Origin: Paenibacillus sp. PL2-23
GTDB lineage: Bacteria > Bacillota > Bacilli > Paenibacillales > Paenibacillaceae
Length of the DNA stretch: 64,000 nucleotides
Assembly: GCF_040834005.1 (NCBI RefSeq)
Contig: NZ_CP162129.1
Coordinates: forward strand, 3,558,001 to 3,622,000
Reading direction: 5' to 3'
Each line of letters starts with the position of its first letter. The stretch's first letter is position 1. The translations under genes and the position numbers were made by a program. Under the pieces are notes generated by a model. The model was not told where the DNA came from. It searched no databases and worked only from the letters and a program-made list of their open reading frames with translations. Positions 18,901 to 26,805 of this stretch are shown in pieces.

Positions 18901-21883
18901 AACCGGCAATAACTTGAGCGCCGTATTGGCTGAAGTGCGTATTATCATTAATGCCGTTCGGGTATTTCGGATATTGGCCCGGATACGCGTACAGGAATAT
19001 ATCCTCCGTAGCGGCCAGCCCGACCTTGTTGTAATGCGTGACGCTGAGCTGGCTCAAATCAATCAGCGGTACGTTGAGCGATTCTGCAATCTCTTTCGCA
19101 GCCGCTGCATATTCCGGGAAGCTAACGTTAAATTCCTGCGTAATAGTATTAAAATCTCTGCGCCCGACAGGCGTGAGCAGTACCGGCGTCGCGCCGCGCT
19201 GTCTCGCACCGTTTACATAGCGGGTCAAATACGATTTGTAATCCTCAGGAGACGCGTATCGTTCCGGAATGCCCGCGCTCGCATCATTATGTCCGAAGGA
19301 GATGAAGAAAAAATCGCCAGGCTTGATCTCCCGCAGCACCGCATCCAATCGGCCGTCCACCATAAAGGATTTGCTGCTTCGGCCGCCGATGGAATGATTG
19401 GCGACTACCGCTCCATTAGCAAAATAGCTGCCAAAAGCCTGGCCCCAGCCCTGTTGAGGAGCCTGCAGCTGGCTGTAGGATTGCATGGTTGAATCGCCTG
19501 CCATATAGATCGTTGCTGCGGCGCCGGCTGTTTTTTCGTTATACCTCTCAATGATTAGCTCCTGAAGATGGATAGCTGTACCTGAAAAAATAAATTCCAG
19601 CTGGCCGTCCACCAACGCGATATCGTAGGCATACACCAGCGACTCGCCTGCAGGCACACCCGTAACTGCCAGCTTCTGGACGTATTCGGATTTGACGCCG
19701 ACATGGGCAGCAGTCGATTCATCGCCCACCTTCAGCGTAACCTTATAATTGGCATTGGGCAGGTCAACAGCGAATTTGGTGTTGTCCGCCAGGGTCACGC
19801 TTCCCGGTCCCACGGTAACTTGGCTTGAAGACTCGAAGCCATAGCCGGCTTCCGCAGAATAAGAGCCATTCTGCACGCCAATGGCATGCGCTTCTGTCTC
19901 AGCGCCAAAGTCAAAGCGGTACACCGGCTGGGCCGCCGCGCCGCCTCCTGCCAGATGAAGCTCGGCCTTCGGGAAGCTGGTTGCTTCTGTGCCGATATAG
20001 AAGCCTGTATGCGGAGGCTGATTATAGCCTACATTTTGCCAAGCAATGCTGAGACGATATATGGGATCCTGCATCAGCGCCGGTATCCGATAAGTTGTCG
20101 GAATAGTTGTGGTATAGAGCCTGTATTCCGTGCTGTCTTCGTTCCTGAGCAGAAGCTCCTCGCGCCAATCTCCCATCAGATCCGCCTGAATGGCCGGGTT
20201 TCCTTTGGTATGATTGTTTGTCAAGGCGCCAGTCGCTCGAAAAATTTCGTCCAGCTTCTTGTTTTCGTGATCCCAATTATAAATAACGGGGATGCCTTTG
20301 GCCGCGTTGTTGTCCCAAATATGGTCGAACAGCTCGCGCTGAAGGTCGCCGTCCCACCATATTGCGAAGTTAGCACTTTTGGGCGCTTCAGCCCCCTCAT
20401 AAATAATTTCTCCTGCTGATGAAAACACACGGGTAACGGGCTCCATCTGTCCATTCACAATGGTGGAAGCCCATGACTCGTAGCCTGGATAACGGGGATC
20501 AATATCTGCAGACATGCCGCGTCCAGTGTCGATGCCCGTATATTCTCCCCAAATAATTTCACCAGTTGCCGCATCCCGCATCTCAATCCCATATTCGGCG
20601 TTGACATGCTCGTGTACGCTTAGAATCTGGTAGCCTGCCCTGTTCGGATCCAGCTTGCCGGCATGCATGGCGTCGCCATGTCCCAGCCCGGTGCTGTATA
20701 ACACTGATCCATCGTCGTCAATTGCGAGCGCCCCGAACATCACCTCATCCTTGCCGTCGGCATCGACATCGAGAATGGCAAGGCCATGGTTGCCTTGGCC
20801 TTCGTATGCCTTGCCGGCTATATTGCTGTCGAATACCCAGCGCTTCACGAGCTCGCCGTCTACCAAATCGTAGGCCGCCAGCACGGAGCGGGTGTAATAG
20901 CCGCGGGTCATGATGACGCTGGGCTTCACGCCGTCCAAATAAGCAATGCCCGCCAGGAAGCGGTCTACCCTGTTGCCGTAGCCGTCGCCCCACTCGCTTA
21001 CATTGCCTCTGGGAGGCTCGTATTGGACGGTTGACATCGCTTCGCCAGTCCATCCATTAAACGCTGTCAAATATTCCGGCCCAGTCAGAATATAACCGCC
21101 CTCGTTGCGGTAATCCTTGGAGCCGTCGCCAATCACCTGGCCCTTGCCATCCCTTGTGCCATCCGCCGTTTTGACTACGACCTCCGCTTTGCCGTCCCCA
21201 TCCAGATCATATACCATGAGCTGCGTATAATGAGCGCCAGCGCGGATATTGACACCTAGATCGATACGCCAGAGCCTGGAGCCGTCCAGCTTGATGGCGT
21301 CGATGAATACATTGCCGGTATATCCGGCATGCGAATTGTCCTTTGCGTTAGTCGGATTCCATAGAAACACTATTTCATATTCGCCGTCGCCGTCCAAATC
21401 CGCGATGGAAGCATCGCTTGCCATATACGAATACGAGCCGCCATCCTTCGTTCGGCCGTCCGCAGGCTTATCCAGCGGAATAGGCAAGTATTGGTTATGC
21501 CAAACCGAAGCCGTCCGGGGCACCATCTCCTCCTTGCCGCCGATAATCGTCGACAGCTGGTATTGCGAGCTGTCCGCGCCCGTTGTATCCATATAGTTGG
21601 TCGCTCCGTCAATGGGCGAAGCATTCACCTTATAGCCGTTTTTGTAGACATTGAAAGCGATTTCGTCTGGGTCCGTGATCAAATAACGCCAGCTCAAAAA
21701 AACGCCGCCGTCGATCAGCACCGCCACCAGCCCCCGATCCAAATATTCGCCTTGACGGGCTGGCTGGCTCTCTGACGCTCCCGCGCGATCCGGCGCCGGA
21801 ACAGCCACCAGCGAAAAAACCAAGAGGAAGGCTAACAGCAAGACACCTATGGCTTTGACCCGCGATACACCTTTTATACCCAT
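15926..21883 (-). CDS. Secreted multi-domain rhamnogalacturonan lyase (PL11) with two CE12 acetylesterases, cohesin-like and dockerin-like modules
   Basis: Giant exoenzyme of 1985 residues. Order: signal peptide (1-38); PL11 rhamnogalacturonan endolyase (about 40-630, YesW-like, with several DLDGDGK-type calcium loops); galactose-binding-like module (about 656-785); SGNH esterase 1 (about 793-1010; AGDSTMQ, GHNDAS, DNTHFSQ); a PEP linker; a jelly-roll-like domain (about 1030-1235); FIVAR repeat (about 1245-1305); a second binding module (about 1318-1448); SGNH esterase 2 (about 1463-1675; ASDSTVA, SHNDST, DNTHLQ); cohesin-like domain (about 1694-1830); second FIVAR; and a dockerin-like end (about 1918-1985) with a degenerate first calcium loop. 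It would cleave and deacetylate the rhamnogalacturonan I backbone. The ATG at 21883 follows AAGGAG. Confidence 0.93.
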   Translation of the reverse strand: MGIKGVSRVKAIGVLLLAFLLVFSLVAVPAPDRAGASESQPARQGEYLDRGLVAVLIDGGVFLSWRYLITDPDEIAFNVYKNGYKVNASPIDGATNYMDTTGADSSQYQLSTIIGGKEEMVPRTASVWHNQYLPIPLDKPADGRTKDGGSYSYMASDASIADLDGDGEYEIVFLWNPTNAKDNSHAGYTGNVFIDAIKLDGSRLWRIDLGVNIRAGAHYTQLMVYDLDGDGKAEVVVKTADGTRDGKGQVIGDGSKDYRNEGGYILTGPEYLTAFNGWTGEAMSTVQYEPPRGNVSEWGDGYGNRVDRFLAGIAYLDGVKPSVIMTRGYYTRSVLAAYDLVDGELVKRWVFDSNIAGKAYEGQGNHGLAILDVDADGKDEVMFGALAIDDDGSVLYSTGLGHGDAMHAGKLDPNRAGYQILSVHEHVNAEYGIEMRDAATGEIIWGEYTGIDTGRGMSADIDPRYPGYESWASTIVNGQMEPVTRVFSSAGEIIYEGAEAPKSANFAIWWDGDLQRELFDHIWDNNAAKGIPVIYNWDHENKKLDEIFRATGALTNNHTKGNPAIQADLMGDWREELLLRNEDSTEYRLYTTTIPTTYRIPALMQDPIYRLSIAWQNVGYNQPPHTGFYIGTEATSFPKAELHLAGGGAAAQPVYRFDFGAETEAHAIGVQNGSYSAEAGYGFESSSQVTVGPGSVTLADNTKFAVDLPNANYKVTLKVGDESTAAHVGVKSEYVQKLAVTGVPAGESLVYAYDIALVDGQLEFIFSGTAIHLQELIIERYNEKTAGAAATIYMAGDSTMQSYSQLQAPQQGWGQAFGSYFANGAVVANHSIGGRSSKSFMVDGRLDAVLREIKPGDFFFISFGHNDASAGIPERYASPEDYKSYLTRYVNGARQRGATPVLLTPVGRRDFNTITQEFNVSFPEYAAAAKEIAESLNVPLIDLSQLSVTHYNKVGLAATEDIFLYAYPGQYPKYPNGINDNTHFSQYGAQVIAGLVAGAVKEMGLTISPLVIDPYIVEPEPEPEKQVYEEDFEGDPAAFQYAMVNATGIPGQMTGTVVEQNGNKVLNVVGSGSGNRSKVFRVFDPVAGDIVRVNFDWHTGNVGAFPSEGHLSLQDGNENLILTLYTNSSANSTIGYFPGHYSPDYGTGSTAIPAGGVATAITKNQWVNVDATINFVEKKITLTLTSLANSSVTQTIEDIPMSAGTAYADNVRALRFLGTRKGGGGTLAWTTQIDNLRIEGEDLPPSSGDQTALIALHEEVAAMDLSTYTESSKAVLNNALAAAQSIIGTDATQAEVDHVFHMLTTAKASLSSEPLQARTSYRLDFGPGDPTEGYAGVHAAWAYVEGNGYGFANTALTENVSRNSGNALTEDLVRVNGTSFLVEMEPANYRVTMTIGDVQEATNVGVTVEQMAKLPVTTVPAGEFREWTYDIALIDGLFQFEFTGNTPKINALSIERLPENGSGDKPVIYLASDSTVANYAEGYRPQAGWGETLGRYFDLEQVSVDNRAIGGLSSKTFLVGGHLNELLLDLHAGDYLFMQWSHNDSTPSRPERYLTPEEFKVYLKTYIDGAKQRGATPVLVTPVNRRDYTGEELNKSFPEYVQAMKAVALETDTLLIDLNGASWEYFRELGPEGTKNIFMWVDGKEDNTHLQMNGAIKVSELVAGLVKELNIPLSAFVTLNDTELPPGEHWATAALSGPATAHAGQAIELKVGASQVHESFTAMDVIVQYDPSKLEFDMIAGENGVMALADNAIASSREQLHVLATAVRPSDGQIRVILISGGEDHAIASSGDLFALRGRVKSDAPLGGASSSVTRFDVSRDGLAGLANITEAYHTTSIGQTPPIDSNKTALQQAIVSAQNLLSQAVEGDKIGKYEAGSKAQLQAAIDSASNVLGNAWATQAQVDAATGALNAAIGQFHTRFISLAGGGTSITLRDLSIIAKYFGATSGDAVWSEIAKADLFDEGVIDIRVLAAVAQMILTEWVKE

Positions 21884-21958
21884 GAGCTCACTCCTTATAT
21901 AGTCTCATGACTGGACCTGTTGGGACTCGTCTCTGAACGAAAGCGATTGCAGGATGAA

Positions 21959-21974
21959 GTGAAGCGCTTTCAAA
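21959..21974 (-). promoter_or_regulatory. cre-like / LacI-family operator upstream of the lyase
   Basis: Minus strand TTTGAAAGCGCTTCAC has the palindromic core GAAAGCGCTTC typical of CcpA cre sites and other LacI-family operators. It lies about 75 bases before the lyase start. Two 3' positions deviate from the strict cre consensus. Confidence 0.55.
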
Positions 21975-22240
21975 TAAATTAAAAAACACCTCCTAAATAA
22001 AGAACGTCCCTCTACTTCGTTGGCTGCTCTTGGTGTTGCGAGGCTGTGCCCATCGTACCCCGTAAGGCTGGCGACGGTAAACCGGCAGTATTGATTATCC
22101 CTGTCACTTTTGCTTAAGTCCCTCCTTAAGCGTGATTTCAGTATACATTTTGTATCAAAAATGAATGACGATAAGCAAAAGTGAAGGGAAGCACAGCCTT
22201 CCGTTCTGCTAGGCGGCTATGCTTGGCGGCTGACAGACAC
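21975..22240 (-). other. Long leader/intergenic region of the lyase, possibly structured
   Basis: About 265 bases without a gene. Minus-strand features: a 7-6-7 inverted repeat GCTTAAG-GAGGGA-CTTAAGC (22112-22131), then a GC-rich stretch (about 22015-22090) able to form hairpins, then AGGAGGTG followed by a T-run near 21990. I compared it by eye with the common riboswitch signatures (c-di-GMP, TPP, SAM, c-di-AMP) and found no match. Confidence 0.4.
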
Positions 22241-22280
22241 AAAAAAAAAGCACTGCGCTTACCTTGTAAGCGCAGTGCTT
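22241..22280 (-). terminator. Rho-independent terminator of the iol operon
   Basis: A perfect 15-bp stem (AAGCACTGCGCTTAC and its complement) with a 3-base loop, followed on the minus strand by nine T. It lies 18 bases after the LacI-family gene. Confidence 0.95.
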
Positions 22281-22297
22281 CAGTCTCTATCATTCCC

Positions 22298-23290
22298 TTA
22301 TCGAAGAGGCGACGTGGATTGCCGCTGAACGAGCGCCGGAGGCAGCACAACTCGCTCTGGCGTTCGCTCTGGCTCCCGGAGCACGTATTGCACAGCTAGC
22401 TGGCCCAGGCGCTCAATGGGCTGAGCAATCGTCGTCAGCGGCGGATCTGTGACGGAAGCTAGCACCGTATCATCAAAGCCGACAATCGAGCAATCATCCG
22501 GAATGCGCAGTCCTGCCGTTTTGGCGGCCTGAAGGGCGCCGATCGCGAGCATATCGTTGCAGCAGAAGATGGCTGTCGGACGTTCCGCTTGGCTCAGAAG
22601 CGCCAGCGCGCTCGCCTTGCCGTCCTTGAGGCTGCTGCTCCGCACAAGCTGCGGGTCGAGCGTAATGCCAGCCGCCGCGGCGGTTTCCCTGAAGCCGCGC
22701 ACCCTCTCCCGGCTGCTGCTGATTGACTCCTGCTCGGCCAGCACGGCAAGCCGGCGATGTCCCAGTCCAATCAGATGCTCTGCAGCGGAGGCGCCGCCCC
22801 CGTAATCGTCCACAACGATGGTCGGTACCCCTGCCGCCGGGCATTCACGGGAGAGAAACGCGACAGGCATGCCGCCTTGAAGCAACGGAGCAAGCGCCGA
22901 CAGCTCCTTCAAGCCCGTCCCGACAATGACGCCATCCACGTTTTTCTGCTCCAGCAGAGCCGCGTAATGCTCCACCTTGTCGTCGCGATTATCCGTGCTG
23001 CATATGAAGACGCTGTAGCCGTGACGCTGGCCTTCATCCTCGACAGCCCTTGCAATTTCGGCAAAAAACGGGTTGGAAATATCCGGAACAAGCAAGCCCA
23101 GCGCATAGGTTTTTTTGCCCGTCAACGCGGAGGCGATCATGCTCGGCTTATAGCCCATTCGCAGCATAATTCTCCGAATTTCCTCCCGCCGCTCCGCGCT
23201 GATTTTGCCCTTGCCGTTGATGACAAGGGATACCGTCGCAATGGATACTCCGGCTTCCTTGGCCACATCATATATCGTCGCTTTCATCAT
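22298..23290 (-). CDS. LacI-family regulator at the end of the inositol operon (IolQ-like role proposed)
   Basis: DNA-binding repressor-type protein of about 330 residues. The N-terminal HTH is ATIYDVAKEAGVSIATVSLVI, and a full periplasmic-binding-like effector domain follows (about 62-330, beginning ALGLLVPDISNPFF). It is the last gene after iolB. Inositol operons in Bacillus subtilis use a DeoR-type IolR, whereas Geobacillus uses a LacI-type IolQ; position suggests the latter role here. A perfect palindrome before iolD is a candidate operator. I prefer the ATG at 23290, with GGAG 6 bases upstream; an ATG four codons earlier is possible. A perfect cre consensus lies about 50 bases upstream of the start. 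Confidence 0.85.
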   Translation of the reverse strand: MMKATIYDVAKEAGVSIATVSLVINGKGKISAERREEIRRIMLRMGYKPSMIASALTGKKTYALGLLVPDISNPFFAEIARAVEDEGQRHGYSVFICSTDNRDDKVEHYAALLEQKNVDGVIVGTGLKELSALAPLLQGGMPVAFLSRECPAAGVPTIVVDDYGGGASAAEHLIGLGHRRLAVLAEQESISSSRERVRGFRETAAAAGITLDPQLVRSSSLKDGKASALALLSQAERPTAIFCCNDMLAIGALQAAKTAGLRIPDDCSIVGFDDTVLASVTDPPLTTIAQPIERLGQLAVQYVLREPERTPERVVLPPALVQRQSTSPLR

Positions 23291-23340
23291 GGCGTTCTCC
23301 ATTCGCTCGTAATCCGTCCTACTATCATTATGCTTGCAAA

Positions 23341-23355
23341 AGAGACCGCTTTCAA
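23341..23355 (-). promoter_or_regulatory. cre site upstream of the LacI-family gene
   Basis: Minus strand TTGAAAGCGGTCTCT fits every position of the Bacillus cre consensus WTGNAANCGNWNNCW. It lies in the 68-base gap between iolB and the regulator gene, so it may give the regulator its own CcpA-responsive promoter or a roadblock site. Confidence 0.6.
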
Positions 23356-23358
23356 TGA

Positions 23359-24174
23359 TTATCTGCGCGCCGAAGGCGGAGGCATCAGCCAGGCATGGTC
23401 CGGATCGTTGTAGAACCTCCAGGTGCGCTTCGGACCCGCCATCACATTCAAATAATAAACCTCGTAGCCAGGCGGCGCCGATACGGGATGATAGCCCCGG
23501 GGCACAAGCACCGCTTCTCCATCATGTACGGCAAGCGTCTCGTCAAGCGAGCGATCGTCCGTGTATACCCGCTGAATCGCGAAGCCCGCAGCGGGGTCCG
23601 TGTGATAATAATACGTCTCCTCAAGCAGCGATTCCTCCGGCAGGCAATCCCGGTCATGCTTATGCGGCGGATAGCTGGACCAATGCCCGCCCGGCGTGAA
23701 CACCTCTACCACCAGCAGGCTGTCCGCCGGCTCGCTCTCCGGCAGGATGTTGTGTACAAGGCGCTCCATGCTGCCGCTGCCTCTATGCTCGACGCCGATT
23801 TGCTCTGGCGCAATGAGTCGCGCCTGGTGGCCGCCCTTGCCCGGCGCCAGGCATATCGCAAGCTCCAGCTCTGTCGTTGCCGTTATGCTGAAGCGGTCTT
23901 CGCTCGGCACATACACCGCGTACGGAGGCAGCTTCTCGAAGACGCTCATCCGCTCACCGATATTGCTCCAGCTGAACTCTCTGGTGGATGCGTTCGCTTT
24001 ACCGCTTAAGATGACCAGACAAGCCTCCCGGTCGCCTGTATCACGGCTAATCTGATCGCCTGGCGCCAGCTTGAACACCTCAAAGCCGACGTACGCCCAG
24101 CCAGCGGATTGCGGCGTAATGGATAAAACGCTGCCGTCCTTCGCCGGACCCGGCCTCACAATAAGATCCGCCAT
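23359..24174 (-). CDS. iolB: 5-deoxy-glucuronate isomerase
   Basis: Converts 5-deoxy-D-glucuronate to 5-dehydro-2-deoxy-D-gluconate in myo-inositol catabolism, in the cytosol. At 271 residues it has the family length and a double-cupin shape. Expected metal ligands are visible in SYPPHKHDRD (about 170) and in the following EETYYYH segment. The conserved C-terminal part PRGYHPVSAPPGYEVYYLNVMAG is present. Two bases separate it from iolG upstream, so it is tightly coupled in the operon. Confidence 0.97.
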   Translation of the reverse strand: MADLIVRPGPAKDGSVLSITPQSAGWAYVGFEVFKLAPGDQISRDTGDREACLVILSGKANASTREFSWSNIGERMSVFEKLPPYAVYVPSEDRFSITATTELELAICLAPGKGGHQARLIAPEQIGVEHRGSGSMERLVHNILPESEPADSLLVVEVFTPGGHWSSYPPHKHDRDCLPEESLLEETYYYHTDPAAGFAIQRVYTDDRSLDETLAVHDGEAVLVPRGYHPVSAPPGYEVYYLNVMAGPKRTWRFYNDPDHAWLMPPPSARR

Positions 24175-24176
24175 CC

Positions 24177-25208
24177 TTACACCCCTTCTCGCATCGACGC
24201 AAGCTCATTCAGCTTGACCGGTCTGTTCAGCTGAATGGACAGCTTCGCGGCCAGCGCGATCAGCTCAGCCTGAAGGCCGTCGTTGCCATCGACCGGCAGC
24301 GGGAGATTGCGTCTGACGCAGTCAATGAATATTCGCGTCTCCTCTATATAGGCCTCATTATAACGCTCCAGGAAGAAATGCAGAGGCTTGTCGCGGCCGA
24401 CCCCTTCCCCATCGCTCACAACAACCGTATTGGGATAATCATTGTCGGCGGACGCCGCTCCCCGCGAACCAAACACCTCAACCCGCTGATCATACCCATA
24501 GGAAGCGCGGCGGCTGTTGTCGATGACAGCAAGCGCGCCGCTTGCGAAGGTCAGCGTTGTAATCGCCGTATCCACATCTCCAGCCTCGCCAATGGCGGGA
24601 TCCACGAGCACCGCCCCCTGGGCGAACACCGATTCCACCTCGCTCCCAGTCATATAGCGCGCCATATCGAAATCGTGAATCGCCATGTCCATGAAGAGGC
24701 CCCCAGAGACCTTGATGTATTCCAGGCTTGGAGGAGCGGGGTCTCGAGATGTGATCTTAATCAAATGCGGCTCCCCTACGCGCCCTTGCTCAACCAGCTC
24801 TCGCAGTCGCTTGAAATTATGGTCGAAGCGGCGGTTAAAGCCAATCTGCAGCTTTACTCCCGCTTGGCTGACCGCCTCTATTGCTTCCTTTGTTTGAGCG
24901 GCGTCCATGCTGACCGGCTTCTCGCAGAAGATGTGCTTGCCCGCCGCTGCCGCCTGCATGATCAGCGGCACATGAGTATCCGTCGAGGAACAGATGAATA
25001 CCGCGTCGATGTCCTCATGCAACACAATATCCCCGCTGTTGGACGTTACGACGGCGATTCCGCGCGCGTCCGCCCAACGCTTCAGCTCCTCGCTGACGAA
25101 TAGATCGCTGATCGCGACAACCTCCGCCTCCGCCATGCGGAGCAGGTTGTCAGCATGAATCTTGCCGATGCGCCCAGCTCCGATAATGCCCACTTTCACC
25201 TTGTCCAT
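24177..25208 (-). CDS. iolG: myo-Inositol 2-dehydrogenase (Gfo/Idh/MocA family)
   Basis: NAD-dependent oxidation of myo-inositol to scyllo-inosose, the first step of the pathway. About 343 residues. The Rossmann motif GIIGAGRIGKIHADNL is at the N-terminus, and the family signature FCEKPVSMD is near 95. The catalytic lysine is in EKPVS and the DMAIHDFDMARY segment lies near 170. I chose ATG 25208, with GGGAGG 7 bases upstream. Codons 5' of it give an unrelated 26-residue extension. Related inositol dehydrogenase variants differ in substrate isomer, which is not resolved here. Confidence 0.94.
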   Translation of the reverse strand: MDKVKVGIIGAGRIGKIHADNLLRMAEAEVVAISDLFVSEELKRWADARGIAVVTSNSGDIVLHEDIDAVFICSSTDTHVPLIMQAAAAGKHIFCEKPVSMDAAQTKEAIEAVSQAGVKLQIGFNRRFDHNFKRLRELVEQGRVGEPHLIKITSRDPAPPSLEYIKVSGGLFMDMAIHDFDMARYMTGSEVESVFAQGAVLVDPAIGEAGDVDTAITTLTFASGALAVIDNSRRASYGYDQRVEVFGSRGAASADNDYPNTVVVSDGEGVGRDKPLHFFLERYNEAYIEETRIFIDCVRRNLPLPVDGNDGLQAELIALAAKLSIQLNRPVKLNELASMREGV

Positions 25209-25293
25209 CGTTGGCCCTCCCGCTTCCGGCGTATCCCGATGAAGCAAATACGCCGGGCTGTCGATTTTTATGGTCATAGAGGCCACTGCCCGC

Positions 25294-26748
25294 CTACCAG
25301 CGGGCCGTCACCATTTTTTTGCGCGTATAGAACTCGACGCCGTCTGTGCCGTTGGCATGCAGATCGCCGTAGAAGGAATCCTTCCAGCCCGAGAATGGGA
25401 AAAACGCCATGGGCGCGGGAACGCCCAGATTAACCCCCAGCATGCCCGCTTCAATCGTCTCACGGAATTGGCGAACGCTGCCGCCGTCCCGCGTGAACAG
25501 ACATGCGCCATTAGCGAAGCTGGACTTGTTGGCGATGTCGATCGCTTCCTCCAGCGAAGCGGCACGCATAATGGAGAGCACGGGCGCAAAAATTTCGTCC
25601 CGCCATATTTTCATCTCGCAGCTCACATGATCGAAGATCGTTGGCCCTACAAAATATCCGCCCTGTCCCGCGGCGGCATCCTTGCGCCCATCACGCAGCA
25701 GCGTTGCGCCTTCCTGCTCGCCGGCTTCAATGTAGCCAAGCGTCCTCGCCTTGTGAGAGTCGCGGATGACGGGTCCCAGGAATACTCCCTCCTCCATGCC
25801 ATTGCCTATCGTAATGTCGTCCGCCGCTTGCTGCAGCTTCGCGATCAGCGGTTCGGCGGCGTCGCCGACGGCGATGACAACCGCACAGGCCATGCAGCGC
25901 TCGCCTGCGGAGCCGAAGGCCGCGCTGACGATTTGCGTTACCGCCGCGTCAAGGTCGGCGTCCGGCAGGACAATGGAATGGTTTTTGGCGCCTGCAAGCG
26001 CCTGAACCCTCTTGCCGTTAGCCGTTCCCCGCTTGTAGACGTATTCCGCCACCGGCTGCGAGCCGACGAACGATATGGCTGCCACATCCCGATTGTCGAG
26101 CAGGCCGTTAACGACATCATGAGCGCCATGCACAATGCTCAGCACCCCTGCAGGCAGGCCGGCTTCCAGCATCAGCTCCGCGAGTCTGCCCGCCAGCAGC
26201 GGCGTTCGCTCGGAGGGCTTCAGAACAAAGGTGTTGCCGCACGCGATAGCAAGCGGGAACATCCAGCAAGGCACCATCATGGGGAAGTTGAACGGCGTAA
26301 TGCCGCCGACGACGCCGATGGGATAACGGTACATGCCGGACTCCAGATTTGTTGCAATATCGGGAAGCTGCTTGCCCATCATCAGCGTTGGAGCGCCCGC
26401 CGCAAACTCGACGCATTCAATGCCGCGCTGCACCTCTCCGTAAGCTTCCGTATAGCTTTTGCCATTCTCCAGCGTAATGAGACGCGCGAGCTCCTCCCAG
26501 TGCTCCACAAGCAGCTGCTGGTACTTGAACAATACGCGCGCCCGGCGCGGCACAGGCGTCCGGCTCCAGCCCCGGAACGCCGTCTTCGCCGCGGCTACCG
26601 CCTCGTCTACCTCCTCGCTTGATGAAATGGGGACGTAGGCAAGCACCTCCTCCGTTGCAGGGTTGTAGACAGGCTCCGTCCTGCCGGACCGGGAAGGCAC
26701 CCATTGCCCGCCGATCAAATTGTTTAACGTGCTGACGTTTGCGTTCAT
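25294..26748 (-). CDS. iolA: Methylmalonate-semialdehyde dehydrogenase (CoA-acylating)
   Basis: Last step of inositol breakdown: malonate semialdehyde plus CoA and NAD gives acetyl-CoA and CO2. At 484 residues it has full length. Motifs seen: [14 protein letters not shown] (about 150), [13 protein letters not shown] (NAD-binding region, about 230), and the catalytic cysteine in [12 protein letters not shown] (about 285). It lies between iolC and iolG on one strand. The enzyme may also act in valine breakdown (MmsA), but the surrounding iol genes favour inositol. Confidence 0.96.
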   Translation of the reverse strand: MNANVSTLNNLIGGQWVPSRSGRTEPVYNPATEEVLAYVPISSSEEVDEAVAAAKTAFRGWSRTPVPRRARVLFKYQQLLVEHWEELARLITLENGKSYTEAYGEVQRGIECVEFAAGAPTLMMGKQLPDIATNLESGMYRYPIGVVGGITPFNFPMMVPCWMFPLAIACGNTFVLKPSERTPLLAGRLAELMLEAGLPAGVLSIVHGAHDVVNGLLDNRDVAAISFVGSQPVAEYVYKRGTANGKRVQALAGAKNHSIVLPDADLDAAVTQIVSAAFGSAGERCMACAVVIAVGDAAEPLIAKLQQAADDITIGNGMEEGVFLGPVIRDSHKARTLGYIEAGEQEGATLLRDGRKDAAAGQGGYFVGPTIFDHVSCEMKIWRDEIFAPVLSIMRAASLEEAIDIANKSSFANGACLFTRDGGSVRQFRETIEAGMLGVNLGVPAPMAFFPFSGWKDSFYGDLHANGTDGVEFYTRKKMVTARW

Positions 26749-26805
26749 AAGAGGTCATCCCTTTCTTCTTGTATCATTCGTTTTCCTTATGTCTGTGAAC
26801 ATCCC

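Noticed and set aside
21936..21952. Second cre-like site CGAAAGCGATTGC upstream of the lyase
   Set aside because: It lacks the invariant TG at the start and the distal C, so it fits the consensus too poorly.
22010..22095. Riboswitch (c-di-GMP-I, TPP, SAM or c-di-AMP type) in the lyase leader
   Set aside because: None of the conserved loops of these classes could be matched by eye on either strand, so only a possible structured leader is reported.
25270..26622. A 450-codon plus-strand frame opposite iolA
   Set aside because: Shadow of the dehydrogenase gene, with no domain or start signal.
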